Shown: piece by piece, positions 1 to 7,917 of the stretch
Layout of the letters: each line of letters starts with the position of its first letter
Position numbering within the stretch: the stretch's first letter is position 1
Origin: Betaproteobacteria bacterium
Lineage (GTDB): Bacteria; Pseudomonadota; Gammaproteobacteria; Burkholderiales; Usitatibacteraceae
Reading direction: 5' to 3'
DNA length: 64,000 nucleotides
NCBI GenBank assembly: GCA_016720855.1
Contig: JADKJU010000005.1
Coordinates: 248,001 to 312,000 of the forward strand
Translations under genes and position numbers: made by a program
Notes under the pieces: generated by a model
Told to the model about the DNA's origin: nothing
The model's input: only the letters and a program-made list of their open reading frames with translations
The model's database searches: none

Positions 1-2
1 TC

Positions 3-434
3 GCGCGCCACCTGGCGGAGCGCGTGCGCTGCTACTCGCTCTTCGCGACGCATTACTTCGAGCTCACGCAGCTCGCCGCGGAACTGCCGAACATCGCGAA
101 CGTCCATCTCGATGCGGTCGAACACAAGGACAGGATCGTGTTCCTGCATCGCCTCGAGCCCGGTCCCGCGGACAAGTCCTATGGCATCCACGTGGCCCAT
201 CTCGCCGGCATTCCGAAGGAGGTCGTCCGCGCGGCGAGAAGGCATCTCGCGGAGCTGGAGACTCACCTGCGCCCGGCCGGCGCGCAGTCGGACCTATTCT
301 CGACCCCTGTTGCCGAGATCGAACCGGAGCCTCATCCGGCACTCGATGCGCTGGCCGACCTCGACCCGGACACGCTCTCACCTCGCGAGGCGCTCGAAGC
401 GCTCTACCGCCTGAAGAAGCACCTCGATTCCTAG
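3..434 (+). CDS. mutS: DNA mismatch repair ATPase MutS, C-terminal part (5' truncated by window)
   Basis: Only the last 143 residues are inside the window; the reading frame is open from base 3, so the gene starts upstream. MutS recognises mispaired bases in the cytoplasm and uses its ABC-type ATPase to recruit MutL. The visible part contains FATHYFELTQL and SYGIHVAHLAGIP, typical of the end of the MutS ATPase domain and its dimerising helix-turn-helix, followed by a variable linker. The linker contains QSDLF, which fits the beta-clamp binding motif QxxLF, and the protein ends with a short helical tail like the MutS tetramerisation region. Family assignment is secure; nothing can be said about the N-terminal mismatch-binding domains. 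Confidence 0.95.
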   Translation, partial: ARHLAERVRCYSLFATHYFELTQLAAELPNIANVHLDAVEHKDRIVFLHRLEPGPADKSYGIHVAHLAGIPKEVVRAARRHLAELETHLRPAGAQSDLFSTPVAEIEPEPHPALDALADLDPDTLSPREALEALYRLKKHLDS

Positions 435-443
435 GACCACGTC

Positions 444-1406
444 ATGAAACATGCCTTCGCCCCGGTGTTCGTTGCACTCGCCCTGGCAGGATGCGCCTCG
501 AAGCCGCCGCATCCAGACGCGTTTTCCTTCGCGGTCATGGGCGATGCACCATACAGTGAACACGAAGGCGTGGATTTCGACGCGATGCTTGCGAGGGTGG
601 GCGTTGAGCCGCTTGCCTTCGTCGTGTACGTGGGCGACTTCAAGTCCGCAAGCGACTCACCCTGCACCGACGCGCTCTACGCCGACCGCCGGGCGCGCCT
701 GGACGCTTCCCGCCTTGCACTAGTCCTCACGCCCGGCGACAACGACTGGACCGACTGCCGCCGCGAGTCGAACGGAAAGATGGATCCTCTCGACCGGCTT
801 GCGAAACTGCGGGAAGTGTTCTTCGCCGACTCCTGGTCCCTGGGCCGCTCGCGCATGCCGCTTGCCAGGCAGGAGGCCTGCGCGGAAAGGCAGGGCACGC
901 AATGCCTGTGCCCCGGACTGCCGGAAAACCGGCTCTGGACGAAGAACGGCGTGGTGTTCGCGACGATTCACGTGGCGGGCAGCAACGACAATCGCGGCTT
1001 CGATGCGGCCAGCGATGCGGACCAGCGCTGCCGTGCCACGGCCAACCGGGCCTGGATCGAGGGGGCGCTGCGCCTGACGGAAGGCGCCGACCGTCGCGCA
1101 CTGGTGCTGGTGACGCATGCAAATCCGTGGGAGACAAGCCGCGACAAGGTGTACGACGCGCTTCTGGCGCAGGTGGCAGCGGGCGCCAGGCGCCTCGGGA
1201 AGCCGCTCCTTTTCGTGCACGGCGACACGCACACCTATCGCGTGGACCGGCCATTCGTCGACGCAGGCGGAAACCGCGTGGACAACGCGCAGCGGCTGGA
1301 GACCTTCGGCAGTCCCGTGGTGGGCTGGGTGAGGGTCACCGTCGATCCGGGCGATGCGGAACTCTTCCGGTTCGAGCCGAGAACGGAGTCGCCCTCTGGC
1401 GGCTAG
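444..1406 (+). CDS. Metallophosphoesterase-like lipoprotein
   Basis: A 320-residue protein with a lipoprotein signal peptide: hydrophobic residues 4-15 followed by the lipobox LAGC, so it is probably anchored in the outer membrane or periplasmic face. FAVMGDAPYSEHE near residue 30, YVGDFKS near 63, TPGDNDWTDC near 98, a later VTHANPW and the pair FVHGDTHTYRVD near 260 follow the metal-ligand order of calcineurin-like phosphoesterases (D, GD, GDND, H, GHxH-like). The usual GNH is replaced by GDND, so the family fit is at fold level. Substrate unknown. It begins 9 bases after mutS and overlaps the convergent slyD gene by four bases. Confidence 0.72.
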   Translation: MKHAFAPVFVALALAGCASKPPHPDAFSFAVMGDAPYSEHEGVDFDAMLARVGVEPLAFVVYVGDFKSASDSPCTDALYADRRARLDASRLALVLTPGDNDWTDCRRESNGKMDPLDRLAKLREVFFADSWSLGRSRMPLARQEACAERQGTQCLCPGLPENRLWTKNGVVFATIHVAGSNDNRGFDAASDADQRCRATANRAWIEGALRLTEGADRRALVLVTHANPWETSRDKVYDALLAQVAAGARRLGKPLLFVHGDTHTYRVDRPFVDAGGNRVDNAQRLETFGSPVVGWVRVTVDPGDAELFRFEPRTESPSGG

Positions 1407-1903
1407 CCCTCGTCACCCTCCGGCGCACTCTCACCGTGCGCATGGCCGTGGCGAAGCTCCTCGGGCGTTGCCGAGCGCACTTCGTTCACCGTGCACTTGA
1501 ACCAGATGCGCTCGCCCGCGAGCGGATGGTTTCCATCCACCACGACCTGGTCGTCGGCAATGCCGGTCACCGTATAGACGAGGAGGTCGTCCGCGGGGGC
1601 ATCGCCCGGAACGCCCTCGAAGCGCATCCCGACCTGGAGCACTTCCGGGAAGACGTCACGGGGCTCGACACGCAGGAGCAGGGGATCGTATTCGCCGAAC
1701 GCATCCTCCGGCAGGAGGTTCAGCGCGACTTCATGGCCGGCGCCGTTGCCCTCGAGGGCCGCTTCCACCTTGGGGAAGATGCCGCCATACCCGCCGTGAA
1801 GATAGGCGACCGTCGTTCCGGGCTCGTCGAGCAACTGACTGTCGGCATCGCGAAGCTCGTAGGAAATGGTGACAATGCTGCCCGCTTCAATTTGCCCGGC
1901 CAT
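1403..1903 (-). CDS. slyD: FKBP-type peptidyl-prolyl cis-trans isomerase, SlyD-like
   Basis: A 166-residue cytoplasmic FKBP of the SlyD type. It begins with ISYELRDADSQLLDE and has the GGYGGIFPKVEAALEGNGAGHEV stretch found where FKBPs have their substrate pocket, then an inserted flap region (LLPEDAFGEYDPLL...), the hallmark of SlyD-like chaperone isomerases. The tail HGHAH is a short histidine-rich end, much reduced compared with the metal-binding tail of E. coli SlyD. It speeds proline isomerisation and has chaperone activity in the family; a nickel role is only inferred. The start overlaps the end of the upstream peroxiredoxin gene by 17 bases, suggesting translational coupling in a two-gene operon. 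Confidence 0.87.
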   Translation of the reverse strand: MAGQIEAGSIVTISYELRDADSQLLDEPGTTVAYLHGGYGGIFPKVEAALEGNGAGHEVALNLLPEDAFGEYDPLLLRVEPRDVFPEVLQVGMRFEGVPGDAPADDLLVYTVTGIADDQVVVDGNHPLAGERIWFKCTVNEVRSATPEELRHGHAHGESAPEGDEG

Positions 1904-2366
1904 TGAGCGCCTTCAACGCCTCCAGCACCTCGTCGGCATGGTCTTTCGGGTTCACGTCGCGAAGGATGTGCCGCAGGATCCCCTTCTTGTCGATGATGAA
2001 GGTCGAGCGCGTAAGGCTCTCCCTGGGCCGCCCGTCCACCACCTTCTTCTCGAGCACGTCGTATTTGCGGCACACCACGGAATCGTTGTCCGAGAGGAGT
2101 TGCACCGAGAGCCCCTGCGCGTCGCGAAACGCCGCGTGCGACAGGACGTCGTCACGCGAGACCCCGAAGACGATGGTGTCGAGCTTCACGAATTCCTGCT
2201 CGAGGTCGCTGAAATCGGTCGCCTGCATGGTGCAGCCGGGCGTCCCGTCCCTCGGGTAGAAGAAGAGGACGACGTTCAATTTCCCGCGGAAGCTGGAGAG
2301 ATGCATCATCTCCATGCTGGCGTCGGGCAGCGAAAAGGACGGGGCCGGATGTCCAACCTGTAACAT
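1887..2366 (-). CDS. bcp: Thiol peroxidase of the Bcp/PrxQ family
   Basis: A 159-residue peroxiredoxin that reduces hydroperoxides with thioredoxin-type donors in the cytoplasm. The active-site stretch FYPRDGTPGCT contains the peroxidatic Cys45 with the Thr and later Arg expected in PrxQ enzymes. In E. coli Bcp a resolving cysteine lies five residues on; here that position is Thr50 (CTMQATDF), so this copy must use a different resolving thiol (one other Cys is in VVCRKYDV) or work as a one-cysteine enzyme. It is transcribed away from roxA with only 38 bases between the two starts, and towards slyD, which it overlaps. Confidence 0.9.
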   Translation of the reverse strand: MLQVGHPAPSFSLPDASMEMMHLSSFRGKLNVVLFFYPRDGTPGCTMQATDFSDLEQEFVKLDTIVFGVSRDDVLSHAAFRDAQGLSVQLLSDNDSVVCRKYDVLEKKVVDGRPRESLTRSTFIIDKKGILRHILRDVNPKDHADEVLEALKALNGRAN

Positions 2367-2404
2367 GGGTATCCTCAGGACTCGAATCGATTCTAGCGGA
2401 TTTC

Positions 2405-3580
2405 ATGGCGCGCAAGGGTGGGCCCGGCGGCGGGCGACAGGATGCGGCAAGGGGGAGCTTTCCGGGCCCGATGCCGGCCGCGCGATTCCTTCGCGAATAC
2501 TGGCAGAAGCGCCCGTTGCTGGTGCGCGGCGCCTTCCCCGGTTTCGCCGACCCTCTCGGCGTCCGGGAGGTGCTCGCGCTTGCGCAATCGCCCGATGCCG
2601 AATCGCGAATCGTGAAGCGCGCCGGTCCCTGGTGGTCGCTCGAGCACGGTCCGTTCACGCGCAAGGTGCTCGAACGGCGGCCGCGCAAGGACTGGACCGT
2701 CCTCGTGCAGGACACCAACCATTTCAGCGCCGCCGCCGCGGCGCTGCTCGCGCGCTTCTCGTTCATCCCGCACGCGCGCGTGGACGACCTGATGGTCAGC
2801 TACGCGGTCCCGGGCGGAACCGTCGGGCCGCACGTGGATTCGTACGACGTCTTTCTCATCCAGGGCACGGGCCGGCGCCACTGGCAGGTCTCGGGGCAGC
2901 GGGATCTCGATTTCGTCCCGGGGCTGGACCTGAAGATCCTCGCGCGCTTCGAGCCCGAGGAGGAATGGGTGCTCGAGGCCGGCGACATGCTCTACCTGCC
3001 CCCCGACGTCGCGCACTACGGGATTGCGCAGAGCGAATGCCTGACCTGGTCCGTGGGCTTTCGTGCGCCCTCGGACGCGGAGATAGCCGCCGGCTTCCTC
3101 GACTATCTCGGCGAGCGCCTCGATCTCGCCGGACGCCACGCCGACCCGGACCTGAAACCTGCGCGCGGAGCAGGGCGCATTCCCGCGGAACTCGTCGAGC
3201 ACGTCGCGCAAACGCTCGACCGCATCCGCTGGAGCGGGCGCGACGCACTCGAATTCGCGGGCCGGTTCCTGTCCGAGCCCAAGGGGCATGTGTACTTCAC
3301 GCCACGGGCGCGTCCCCTGCCCCGGGCGCGGTTCGAGGCGGCCGCCGCGCGCCGCGGGCTGGTGCTGGACAGGCGCGCGCGCCTGCTCTACGCCGGGGGC
3401 ATGTTCTTCCTCAATGGCGAGGCAGTGTCCGCGCGCGGGCCATGTGCGGCGTGGTTGCGCAAGCTCGCGGACTCGCGCACGCTTGAAACGACGGCGCGCG
3501 CGCCATCGGCGTTCCGGGAACTGGCCCACGAATGGCACTCCCGGGGCGTCCTTCACCTGGGCGAGGAGAAGACACCATGA
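2405..3580 (+). CDS. roxA: Ribosomal protein uL16 arginine hydroxylase-like cupin (RoxA/YcfD family)
   Basis: A 391-residue JmjC-type Fe(II)/2-oxoglutarate oxygenase. Family members hydroxylate an arginine of ribosomal protein L16. The iron triad is visible: His143 and Asp145 in GPHVDSYDVF and His204 in PPDVAHYGI, in a cupin core spanning roughly residues 105-215, followed by the helical dimerisation and winged-helix part typical of RoxA. YWQKRPLLVRGAFPGF near the N-terminus is the usual family opening, so Met23 is a possible alternative start. No clear Shine-Dalgarno precedes the chosen ATG. The stop overlaps the start of the next gene (ATGA), indicating an operon. Confidence 0.88.
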   Translation: MARKGGPGGGRQDAARGSFPGPMPAARFLREYWQKRPLLVRGAFPGFADPLGVREVLALAQSPDAESRIVKRAGPWWSLEHGPFTRKVLERRPRKDWTVLVQDTNHFSAAAAALLARFSFIPHARVDDLMVSYAVPGGTVGPHVDSYDVFLIQGTGRRHWQVSGQRDLDFVPGLDLKILARFEPEEEWVLEAGDMLYLPPDVAHYGIAQSECLTWSVGFRAPSDAEIAAGFLDYLGERLDLAGRHADPDLKPARGAGRIPAELVEHVAQTLDRIRWSGRDALEFAGRFLSEPKGHVYFTPRARPLPRARFEAAAARRGLVLDRRARLLYAGGMFFLNGEAVSARGPCAAWLRKLADSRTLETTARAPSAFRELAHEWHSRGVLHLGEEKTP

Positions 3581-4083
3581 GCACGCTCGGCAAGCCCGAA
3601 CCCCACCCCGCCTACCGGCAGATTGCAGGCATGGCGGAATCGAGACAGGCCATCGACGAGGTCATTTCCGTCGCGCAGAAATCCCTCTGCATTTTCGACT
3701 ACACCCTTGACCAGCGCGGATTCGGCAGCCCGGCGCGCATGGAGACGCTGCGCCAATTCCTGCTCGCCGGCCGGGCGCACCGCCTGAGGATCGCGCTGCA
3801 TGAGCCCGAACTGCTCGAGCGCCACGAGCCGCGCCTGATGATGCTGCTGCGCCAGCTCCCCGCCTCCATAGCGATCCACCGGACGGTCGGCCAGGCGCGC
3901 AACGCCTGCGATCCCTTCGTGCTGGCCGACGACCACAGCGTCTGGCACCAGCAGCACCATGACCAGTTGCGCGCCATTGTTGCACTGCACTCTCCGGCCG
4001 ACGCTTCCCCCCTCAAGGACCGCTTCGAGGAAATCTGGGAGCTGTCCGAGCCCGCGGTCAGCTCGACCACCACTGGCCTTTGA
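3577..4083 (+). CDS. Conserved hypothetical protein, possibly phospholipase D-like fold
   Basis: A 168-residue soluble protein with no signal peptide. The start is fixed by the four-base ATGA overlap with roxA. It contains SLCIFDYTLDQRGFGSPARMETLRQFLLAG and RLRIALHEPELLERHEPRLMMLLRQLP, then AIHRTVGQARNACDPFVLADDHSVWHQQHHDQLRAIVALHSPADASPLKDRFEEIWELSEP. The arrangement recalls half of a PLD-fold domain (strand, region of DDHSVWHQ, then a C-terminal FEEIWE helix) but the catalytic HxKxxxxD motif is absent. I do not recognise a defined function; coupling to roxA suggests a housekeeping role. Confidence 0.7.
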   Translation: MSTLGKPEPHPAYRQIAGMAESRQAIDEVISVAQKSLCIFDYTLDQRGFGSPARMETLRQFLLAGRAHRLRIALHEPELLERHEPRLMMLLRQLPASIAIHRTVGQARNACDPFVLADDHSVWHQQHHDQLRAIVALHSPADASPLKDRFEEIWELSEPAVSSTTTGL

Positions 4084-4112
4084 AGCGACAGGGTTTTTTC
4101 GCTTAAACGGGC

Positions 4113-4141
4113 TATTCAAGGGATCCGGGCGATGGTATGAT
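4113..4141 (+). promoter_or_regulatory. Candidate sigma-70 promoter for the small lipoprotein gene
   Basis: TATGAT at 4136-4141 matches five of six -10 positions, with TATTCA at 4113-4118 as a weak -35 at 17 bases spacing. It lies in the 165-base gap after the preceding gene and about 100 bases before the lipoprotein start. Confidence 0.35.
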
Positions 4142-4248
4142 TTTGCGCTGGCCTTGGGCAGCGGCTATGGCATTCTGCATTGCAGCATTCGCCGATGTCC
4201 GGCCCAAGAACTCACCCCATAGACACCCATCCCCAAGGATCCGACCTC

Positions 4249-4487
4249 ATGAAAGCTTCCTACCTCCTCGCCATCCTCCTGGCTGCCGGCGTCGTCGCCT
4301 GCGGCAAGACCGAAGCCCCCGCCCCGCGCCCGCCCCCAAGGTCGAGGCGCCGAAGCCCGCCGAAGCGCCGAAGCCCGCTGAAGCGCCCGTCGCCGCGCCC
4401 GCCGCCGGCGCTCCGGCCGCAGACGCTGCCAAACCCGCCGAAGCCCCCAAGGCCGACGCGAAGCCCGCCGAAGCCCCGAAGAAGTAA
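4249..4487 (+). pseudogene. Small Ala/Pro/Lys-rich lipoprotein, frameshifted
   Basis: The ATG at 4249 opens a clear lipoprotein signal (MKASYLLAILLAAGVVACGK, lipobox VVAC). About 25 codons in, the frame turns into an implausible Pro/Arg-rich reading, while the -1 frame continues the expected low-complexity tail of KPAEAP repeats and stops with a TAA at 4485-4487 just before a strong terminator. The switch lies in the C-rich run near 4318-4340. A single missing base would restore one protein of about 79 residues: signal, Cys, then PAPKVEAPKPAEAP repeats. This is either a real frameshift or a sequencing/assembly error in a homopolymer-rich stretch. Such small Ala/Pro/Lys lipoproteins are common in betaproteobacteria and of unknown function. 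Confidence 0.6.
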
Positions 4488-4504
4488 ACGGGCTTCACGG
4501 CAGG

Positions 4505-4534
4505 AAAAAGCCGGCCCTCGGGCCGGCTTTTTTT
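4505..4534 (+). terminator. Rho-independent terminator
   Basis: A perfect GC stem GCCGGCC / GGCCGGC (4510-4516 with 4521-4527) with a four-base loop, preceded by AAAAA and followed by seven T. It ends the lipoprotein transcription unit. Confidence 0.92.
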
Positions 4535-4550
4535 CGCCTGGGGAAAGGGA

Positions 4551-4569
4551 TGGAAAAGGGGTCTGTCCC
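4551..4569. repeat. Left half of palindromic target site and target duplication of the insertion sequence
   Basis: AAAAGGGGTCTGTCCC precedes the element and GGGTCTGTCCCCTTTT follows it at 5893. If the element ends are taken as ACTACTG, the 11 bases GGGTCTGTCCC (4559-4569 and 5893-5903) are duplicated. Because GGG/CCC is symmetrical with the ends, the duplication can be counted as 5 to 11 bases. Joining both flanks gives an uninterrupted AAAAGGGG-N5-CCCCTTTT palindrome. Confidence 0.75.
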
Positions 4570-5892
4570 ACTACTGTCCGGTTAACGTGACGGGGTGAGA
4601 CAAAAATGTCTTATCTGACGAGACGTTACGGATGATTCAGCTTGGTGCCGACTTGAATGTGATTGCCGGTTTCGGCGATGTTCTCGGGTATCACAAGCCC
4701 GGGGACGCTCATGTACGTCGGCAAGACGCTGTTCGCGCAGATCATGGACTTCGTGCCCTGGACGAGTTTCCGGCGCATCGTGACTCGCTACGGTGGCGAC
4801 CAACGCGTGCGCACACTCAATTGCGCCGAGCAGTTCCGCGTCTTGGCGTTTGCACAGCTGACGTGGCGGGAGAGCCTTCGCGACATCGAAGCGTGCCTGT
4901 CGGCGCAAGCCGGCAAGCTCTATCACATGGGTTTGCGCGAAGCGGTAGCGCGCTCCACGCTGGCCGATGCCAACGAGTCGCGCGACTGGCGAATCTGGGC
5001 CGATTTCGCGCAAGTGCTGATTCGCCGGGCGCGCCACTTGTACGCCTCGGACAGCCTTGCCGTGGATCTGGCCAACACGGTATACGCGCTGGATTCGACC
5101 ACCATCGACCTGTGCCTGTCGGTGTTTCCTTGGGCGCACTTCTGCTCGACCAAAGCCGCGGTGAAGATGCACACCCTGCTCGATCTGCGCGGCAACATCC
5201 CGAGCTTCATCCACGTCAGCGACGGCAAGCTGCACGACGTCAATGTGCTCGATCTTCTGGTGCCCGAGTCCGGCGCCTTCTACGTCATGGATCGCGGCTA
5301 CACCGACTACGCTCGACTCTACGTCCTGCACCAGGCGGCGGCGTTCTTCGTCACCCGCGCCCGATCGAACATGGATGCCAGGCGCCTGTACTCCGCCCCC
5401 AGCGACCGCAGCACCGGCGTGATCTGCGACCAAACCATCGCCCTCAACGGCTTCTATGCGAGAAACGACTACCCCGAGCAGTTGCGTCGCATCCGCTTCA
5501 AGGTGCCCGAATCGGGCAAGACCCTGGTGTTCCTGACCAACAATACGACCCTGCCGGCATTGACGATCGCCGCGCTCTACAAGAGCCGTTGGCAGGTCGA
5601 GCTGTTCTTCAAGTGGATCAAGCAGCATCTGCGGATCAAGCGCTTCTATGGCACCACGGAGAACGCCGTCAAGACACAAATCTGGACGGCCGTATCCGTC
5701 TACGTGCTGGTGGCCATCGTGAAAAAGGAGTTGCATCTCGAAGCCTCGCTCTACACGCTGCTACAGATTCTCTCGGTCACCGTATTCGAAAAAATGCCGC
5801 TGCAACAAGCCCTTGTCGACGATGCGCGACTCTTGACCAACCCCCTCAACCCCAACCAACTGACTCTTCTCGGTTTTTAACCGGACAGTAGT
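4570..5892 (+). mobile_element. IS4-family insertion sequence
   Basis: A complete element of about 1.32 kb carrying one transposase gene. The ends are perfect inverted repeats: ACTACTGTCCGGTTAA at 4570-4585 and its reverse complement at 5877-5892; including the flanking CCC/GGG the match is 19 bases. Flanks show a direct duplication of up to 11 bases, in the range known for IS4-family elements. The transposase stop codon lies inside the right repeat. Open reading frame, ends and target duplication are all intact, so insertion looks recent and the element may still be active. Confidence 0.92.
4711..5880 (+). CDS. IS4-family transposase (DUF4372 N-terminus, DDE domain)
   Basis: A 389-residue transposase. 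The opening MYVGKTLFAQIMDFVPWTSFRRIV matches the usual N-terminus of this group, so ATG 4711 is preferred over the in-frame TTG at 4663. DDE residues can be placed: first Asp in YALDSTTID, second Asp in VMDRGYTDY, and Glu in YKSRWQVELFFKWIK, which fits the IS4 signature Y-x2-R-x3-E-x6-K exactly. The N-terminal part (RVRTLNCAEQFRVLAFAQLTWRESLRDIEACL) is the DUF4372 DNA-binding region. It catalyses cut-and-paste transposition of the surrounding element. Confidence 0.94.
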   Translation: MYVGKTLFAQIMDFVPWTSFRRIVTRYGGDQRVRTLNCAEQFRVLAFAQLTWRESLRDIEACLSAQAGKLYHMGLREAVARSTLADANESRDWRIWADFAQVLIRRARHLYASDSLAVDLANTVYALDSTTIDLCLSVFPWAHFCSTKAAVKMHTLLDLRGNIPSFIHVSDGKLHDVNVLDLLVPESGAFYVMDRGYTDYARLYVLHQAAAFFVTRARSNMDARRLYSAPSDRSTGVICDQTIALNGFYARNDYPEQLRRIRFKVPESGKTLVFLTNNTTLPALTIAALYKSRWQVELFFKWIKQHLRIKRFYGTTENAVKTQIWTAVSVYVLVAIVKKELHLEASLYTLLQILSVTVFEKMPLQQALVDDARLLTNPLNPNQLTLLGF

Positions 5893-5944
5893 GGGTCTGT
5901 CCCCTTTTTCATCCCGTCCCATTTTTCACCCCTTTCCCTATTCC

Positions 5945-6712
5945 CTAGACTTCCCGCCAGGCAAAGCCCTCGTCCTGCGTCGCCACGCCCACCCAGGACT
6001 CCTCGCAACCCAGGGCACCGGCCAGGGCGGCCGTGGCGAGCTCCGGCCGGTTGTTTTCCCTGGAGAGGTGGGCAGCGAGGATGTGCTTCAGGCGCGAACA
6101 GTCGATGCGCGACACGATCGCCGCGGACGCCGCGTTTTCAAGGTGGCCGAAACGCCCCGCGATGCGTTCCTTGAGGACCTTCGGATAGGATCCGCCCGCG
6201 AGCATTTCCGCGTCGTGGTTGCACTCCAGCACCAACGCGTCGCACCCCGAGAGTTTTTCCTCGACGTGCAGCGTGGACATTCCCAGGTCCGTCACCACCG
6301 CCAGCCGCGCCGCGCCGTCGGAGAAGACGTACTGCACCGGTTCCCTCGCGTCATGGGGCACCGGGAACGGATCCACGAGCAGGTCCCCCACATCGAACGT
6401 CGCGTGCGGATCGATGAAGCGCACGAGGGTGGCGGGAAAATCCAGTGGCAGGGAAAGGGCGGTACCGCGCGTGAGGTGCACGGGAATCGCATGGCGTTTC
6501 GCGAACCGCGCCACGCCTCCGAGATGATCGGTGTGCTCGTGGGTCACGACGATCGCCGCAAGGTTGGCCGGCGCAAGGCCCAGCTTCCCGAGCCGGAATG
6601 CGGTGTCGCCCAGCCCGAACCCGCAGTCCATGAGGATGCGGGTCGCTCCCCGCTCGACCACCAGCCCGTTGCCGGAACTTCCGCTCCCGAGGGAGGCGAA
6701 ACGCAGCGCCAT
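5945..6712 (-). CDS. MBL-fold metallo-hydrolase (YycJ/WalJ-like)
   Basis: A 255-residue metallo-beta-lactamase-fold protein. The metal motif THEHTDH sits near residue 60 in IVVTHEHTDHLGGV, with further ligands in PVPHDARE, VTDLGMST and ILAAHLSRENN. N-terminal RFASLGSGSSGNG is the signature opening of the YycJ/ComEC-related subgroup, which includes cytoplasmic 5'-3' DNA exonuclease-like proteins. It is the distal gene of a dapA-bamC-MBL run, an order common in betaproteobacteria. The exact substrate is not known. Confidence 0.85.
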   Translation of the reverse strand: MALRFASLGSGSSGNGLVVERGATRILMDCGFGLGDTAFRLGKLGLAPANLAAIVVTHEHTDHLGGVARFAKRHAIPVHLTRGTALSLPLDFPATLVRFIDPHATFDVGDLLVDPFPVPHDAREPVQYVFSDGAARLAVVTDLGMSTLHVEEKLSGCDALVLECNHDAEMLAGGSYPKVLKERIAGRFGHLENAASAAIVSRIDCSRLKHILAAHLSRENNRPELATAALAGALGCEESWVGVATQDEGFAWREV

Positions 6713-6728
6713 CGGCGCGCCCGCCCCG

Positions 6729-7901
6729 CTACTTCAGCTGCTCGAGGAGGAGCGCCAGGATCCGCTTGGACGTGGGGGAAGCCTCCGCCTCGCCCTTCGC
6801 GTTCTGCACCACCACCTGCGAAGACGTGCTGTTGGACTCGGTGACCTGCACGCGATACTGCGGCAGCGCGGGCTTCGCCGCCGGCCGCCAGAACGCCAGC
6901 TTGTCGAGGAAGCCCTCGTTGGAGGTCGCACCGGCCGCATCCGGGTCGAAATAGCGGACGAAGTAGGTGCCCTTGGAACGGTCGCGATCCTCGACAGTGA
7001 AGCCCGTCCGGTCCAGGGCGAGGCCAACCCGGCGCCACGCGCGATCGAAGCCGTCATTCACGACCAGGGGTCCGGCGCCATTGTTCTGGACGGTGGCATT
7101 GGGCGCGATGATCGTGGCGGCGGTGACCACCGAAGGAACCGTTCCCGGCTTGCCCGGCGAAGCGGGCGCAACCGGTTTCGCCGGGTCGGCCAGCTTCAGC
7201 AGCAGACGCGCGAGCATCTCGCCCTCCAGATCCCGGTCGCTGCCCGTGCCGCGGGGCTGCCAGACGGTCGTGTCCTGCATCTGCGAGGGGTACACCTCTT
7301 CCAGGCCACGATGGCTCACGTAGATCTCGGTCGTTCCCGGTTCCAGTCCGCGCTCGAGGCGGGTACGGAAGCGGTCCCGTTCACCCGTGGAATACATGCC
7401 TGGCAGGACGCGCTCCATGACGCCACGGATTCCGGTGGTCTCGATCTTCGGTCGCGTCTCCTGCCAGTTGGTTTCCAGGAACGCGGCCTCGACGGATTCG
7501 CGCGCGATCGAGAAGCCCATGTCCTGCCAGAAGGCGCGGACGATGGGCCAGACCTCGGCGGGCTCGGCTTTCGCGACGATCCAGCGCTGGTTCCCCTCGC
7601 GCTCGATGCGCGCGTTCGGCACCGCCGGCAGGACGCCCGACGGGGTCGCGGCGCGAGCGGCCGGCGTCCCCTGCGGGGCGCCCGCGCGGTCCTTGTTGTA
7701 CTGCGAGTAGCTCGTGGATGCCTTCGGATCCGGCACCGCAAAGCGCTCGTCCACGGCGGGCGTGGTCAGGTCCGGCGGCACTTCGAGGGGCCGTTCGCGC
7801 GTGCGCGCCTCGCGCTGCTGCTGCTCCGTCTTGAAGATTCCGCATCCGGATGCGAGGACGAGCGGAGCGAGAACGAATGCAAGCGTGCGAATGCGTGTCA
7901 T
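6729..7901 (-). CDS. bamC: Outer membrane protein assembly factor BamC
   Basis: A 390-residue lipoprotein of the beta-barrel assembly machinery. The signal peptide ends in the lipobox ASGC (residues 17-20), followed by the unstructured N-terminal stretch that in E. coli binds BamD (ERPLEVPPDLTTPAVDERFAVPD, with the conserved PPDLT). Two helix-grip domains follow: around residues 110-225 (RWIVAKAEPAEVWPIVRAFWQDMGF) and 275-385 (PLVVNDGFDRAWRRVGLALDRTGFTVEDRDRSKGTYFVRY). Length is close to the usual 340-390. Its position just downstream of dapA is typical. Confidence 0.9.
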   Translation of the reverse strand: MTRIRTLAFVLAPLVLASGCGIFKTEQQQREARTRERPLEVPPDLTTPAVDERFAVPDPKASTSYSQYNKDRAGAPQGTPAARAATPSGVLPAVPNARIEREGNQRWIVAKAEPAEVWPIVRAFWQDMGFSIARESVEAAFLETNWQETRPKIETTGIRGVMERVLPGMYSTGERDRFRTRLERGLEPGTTEIYVSHRGLEEVYPSQMQDTTVWQPRGTGSDRDLEGEMLARLLLKLADPAKPVAPASPGKPGTVPSVVTAATIIAPNATVQNNGAGPLVVNDGFDRAWRRVGLALDRTGFTVEDRDRSKGTYFVRYFDPDAAGATSNEGFLDKLAFWRPAAKPALPQYRVQVTESNSTSSQVVVQNAKGEAEASPTSKRILALLLEQLK

Positions 7902-7917
7902 GGAGGGGGATTCCGGT

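Noticed and set aside
4340..4487. Short GC-rich repeats that might be a tandem-repeat or CRISPR-like array
   Set aside because: They are the codons of KPAEAP repeats in the lipoprotein tail, with no constant spacer.
4663..4710. TTG start giving 16 extra residues to the transposase
   Set aside because: The family N-terminus begins at the ATG at 4711; the extension has no similarity to the usual start.
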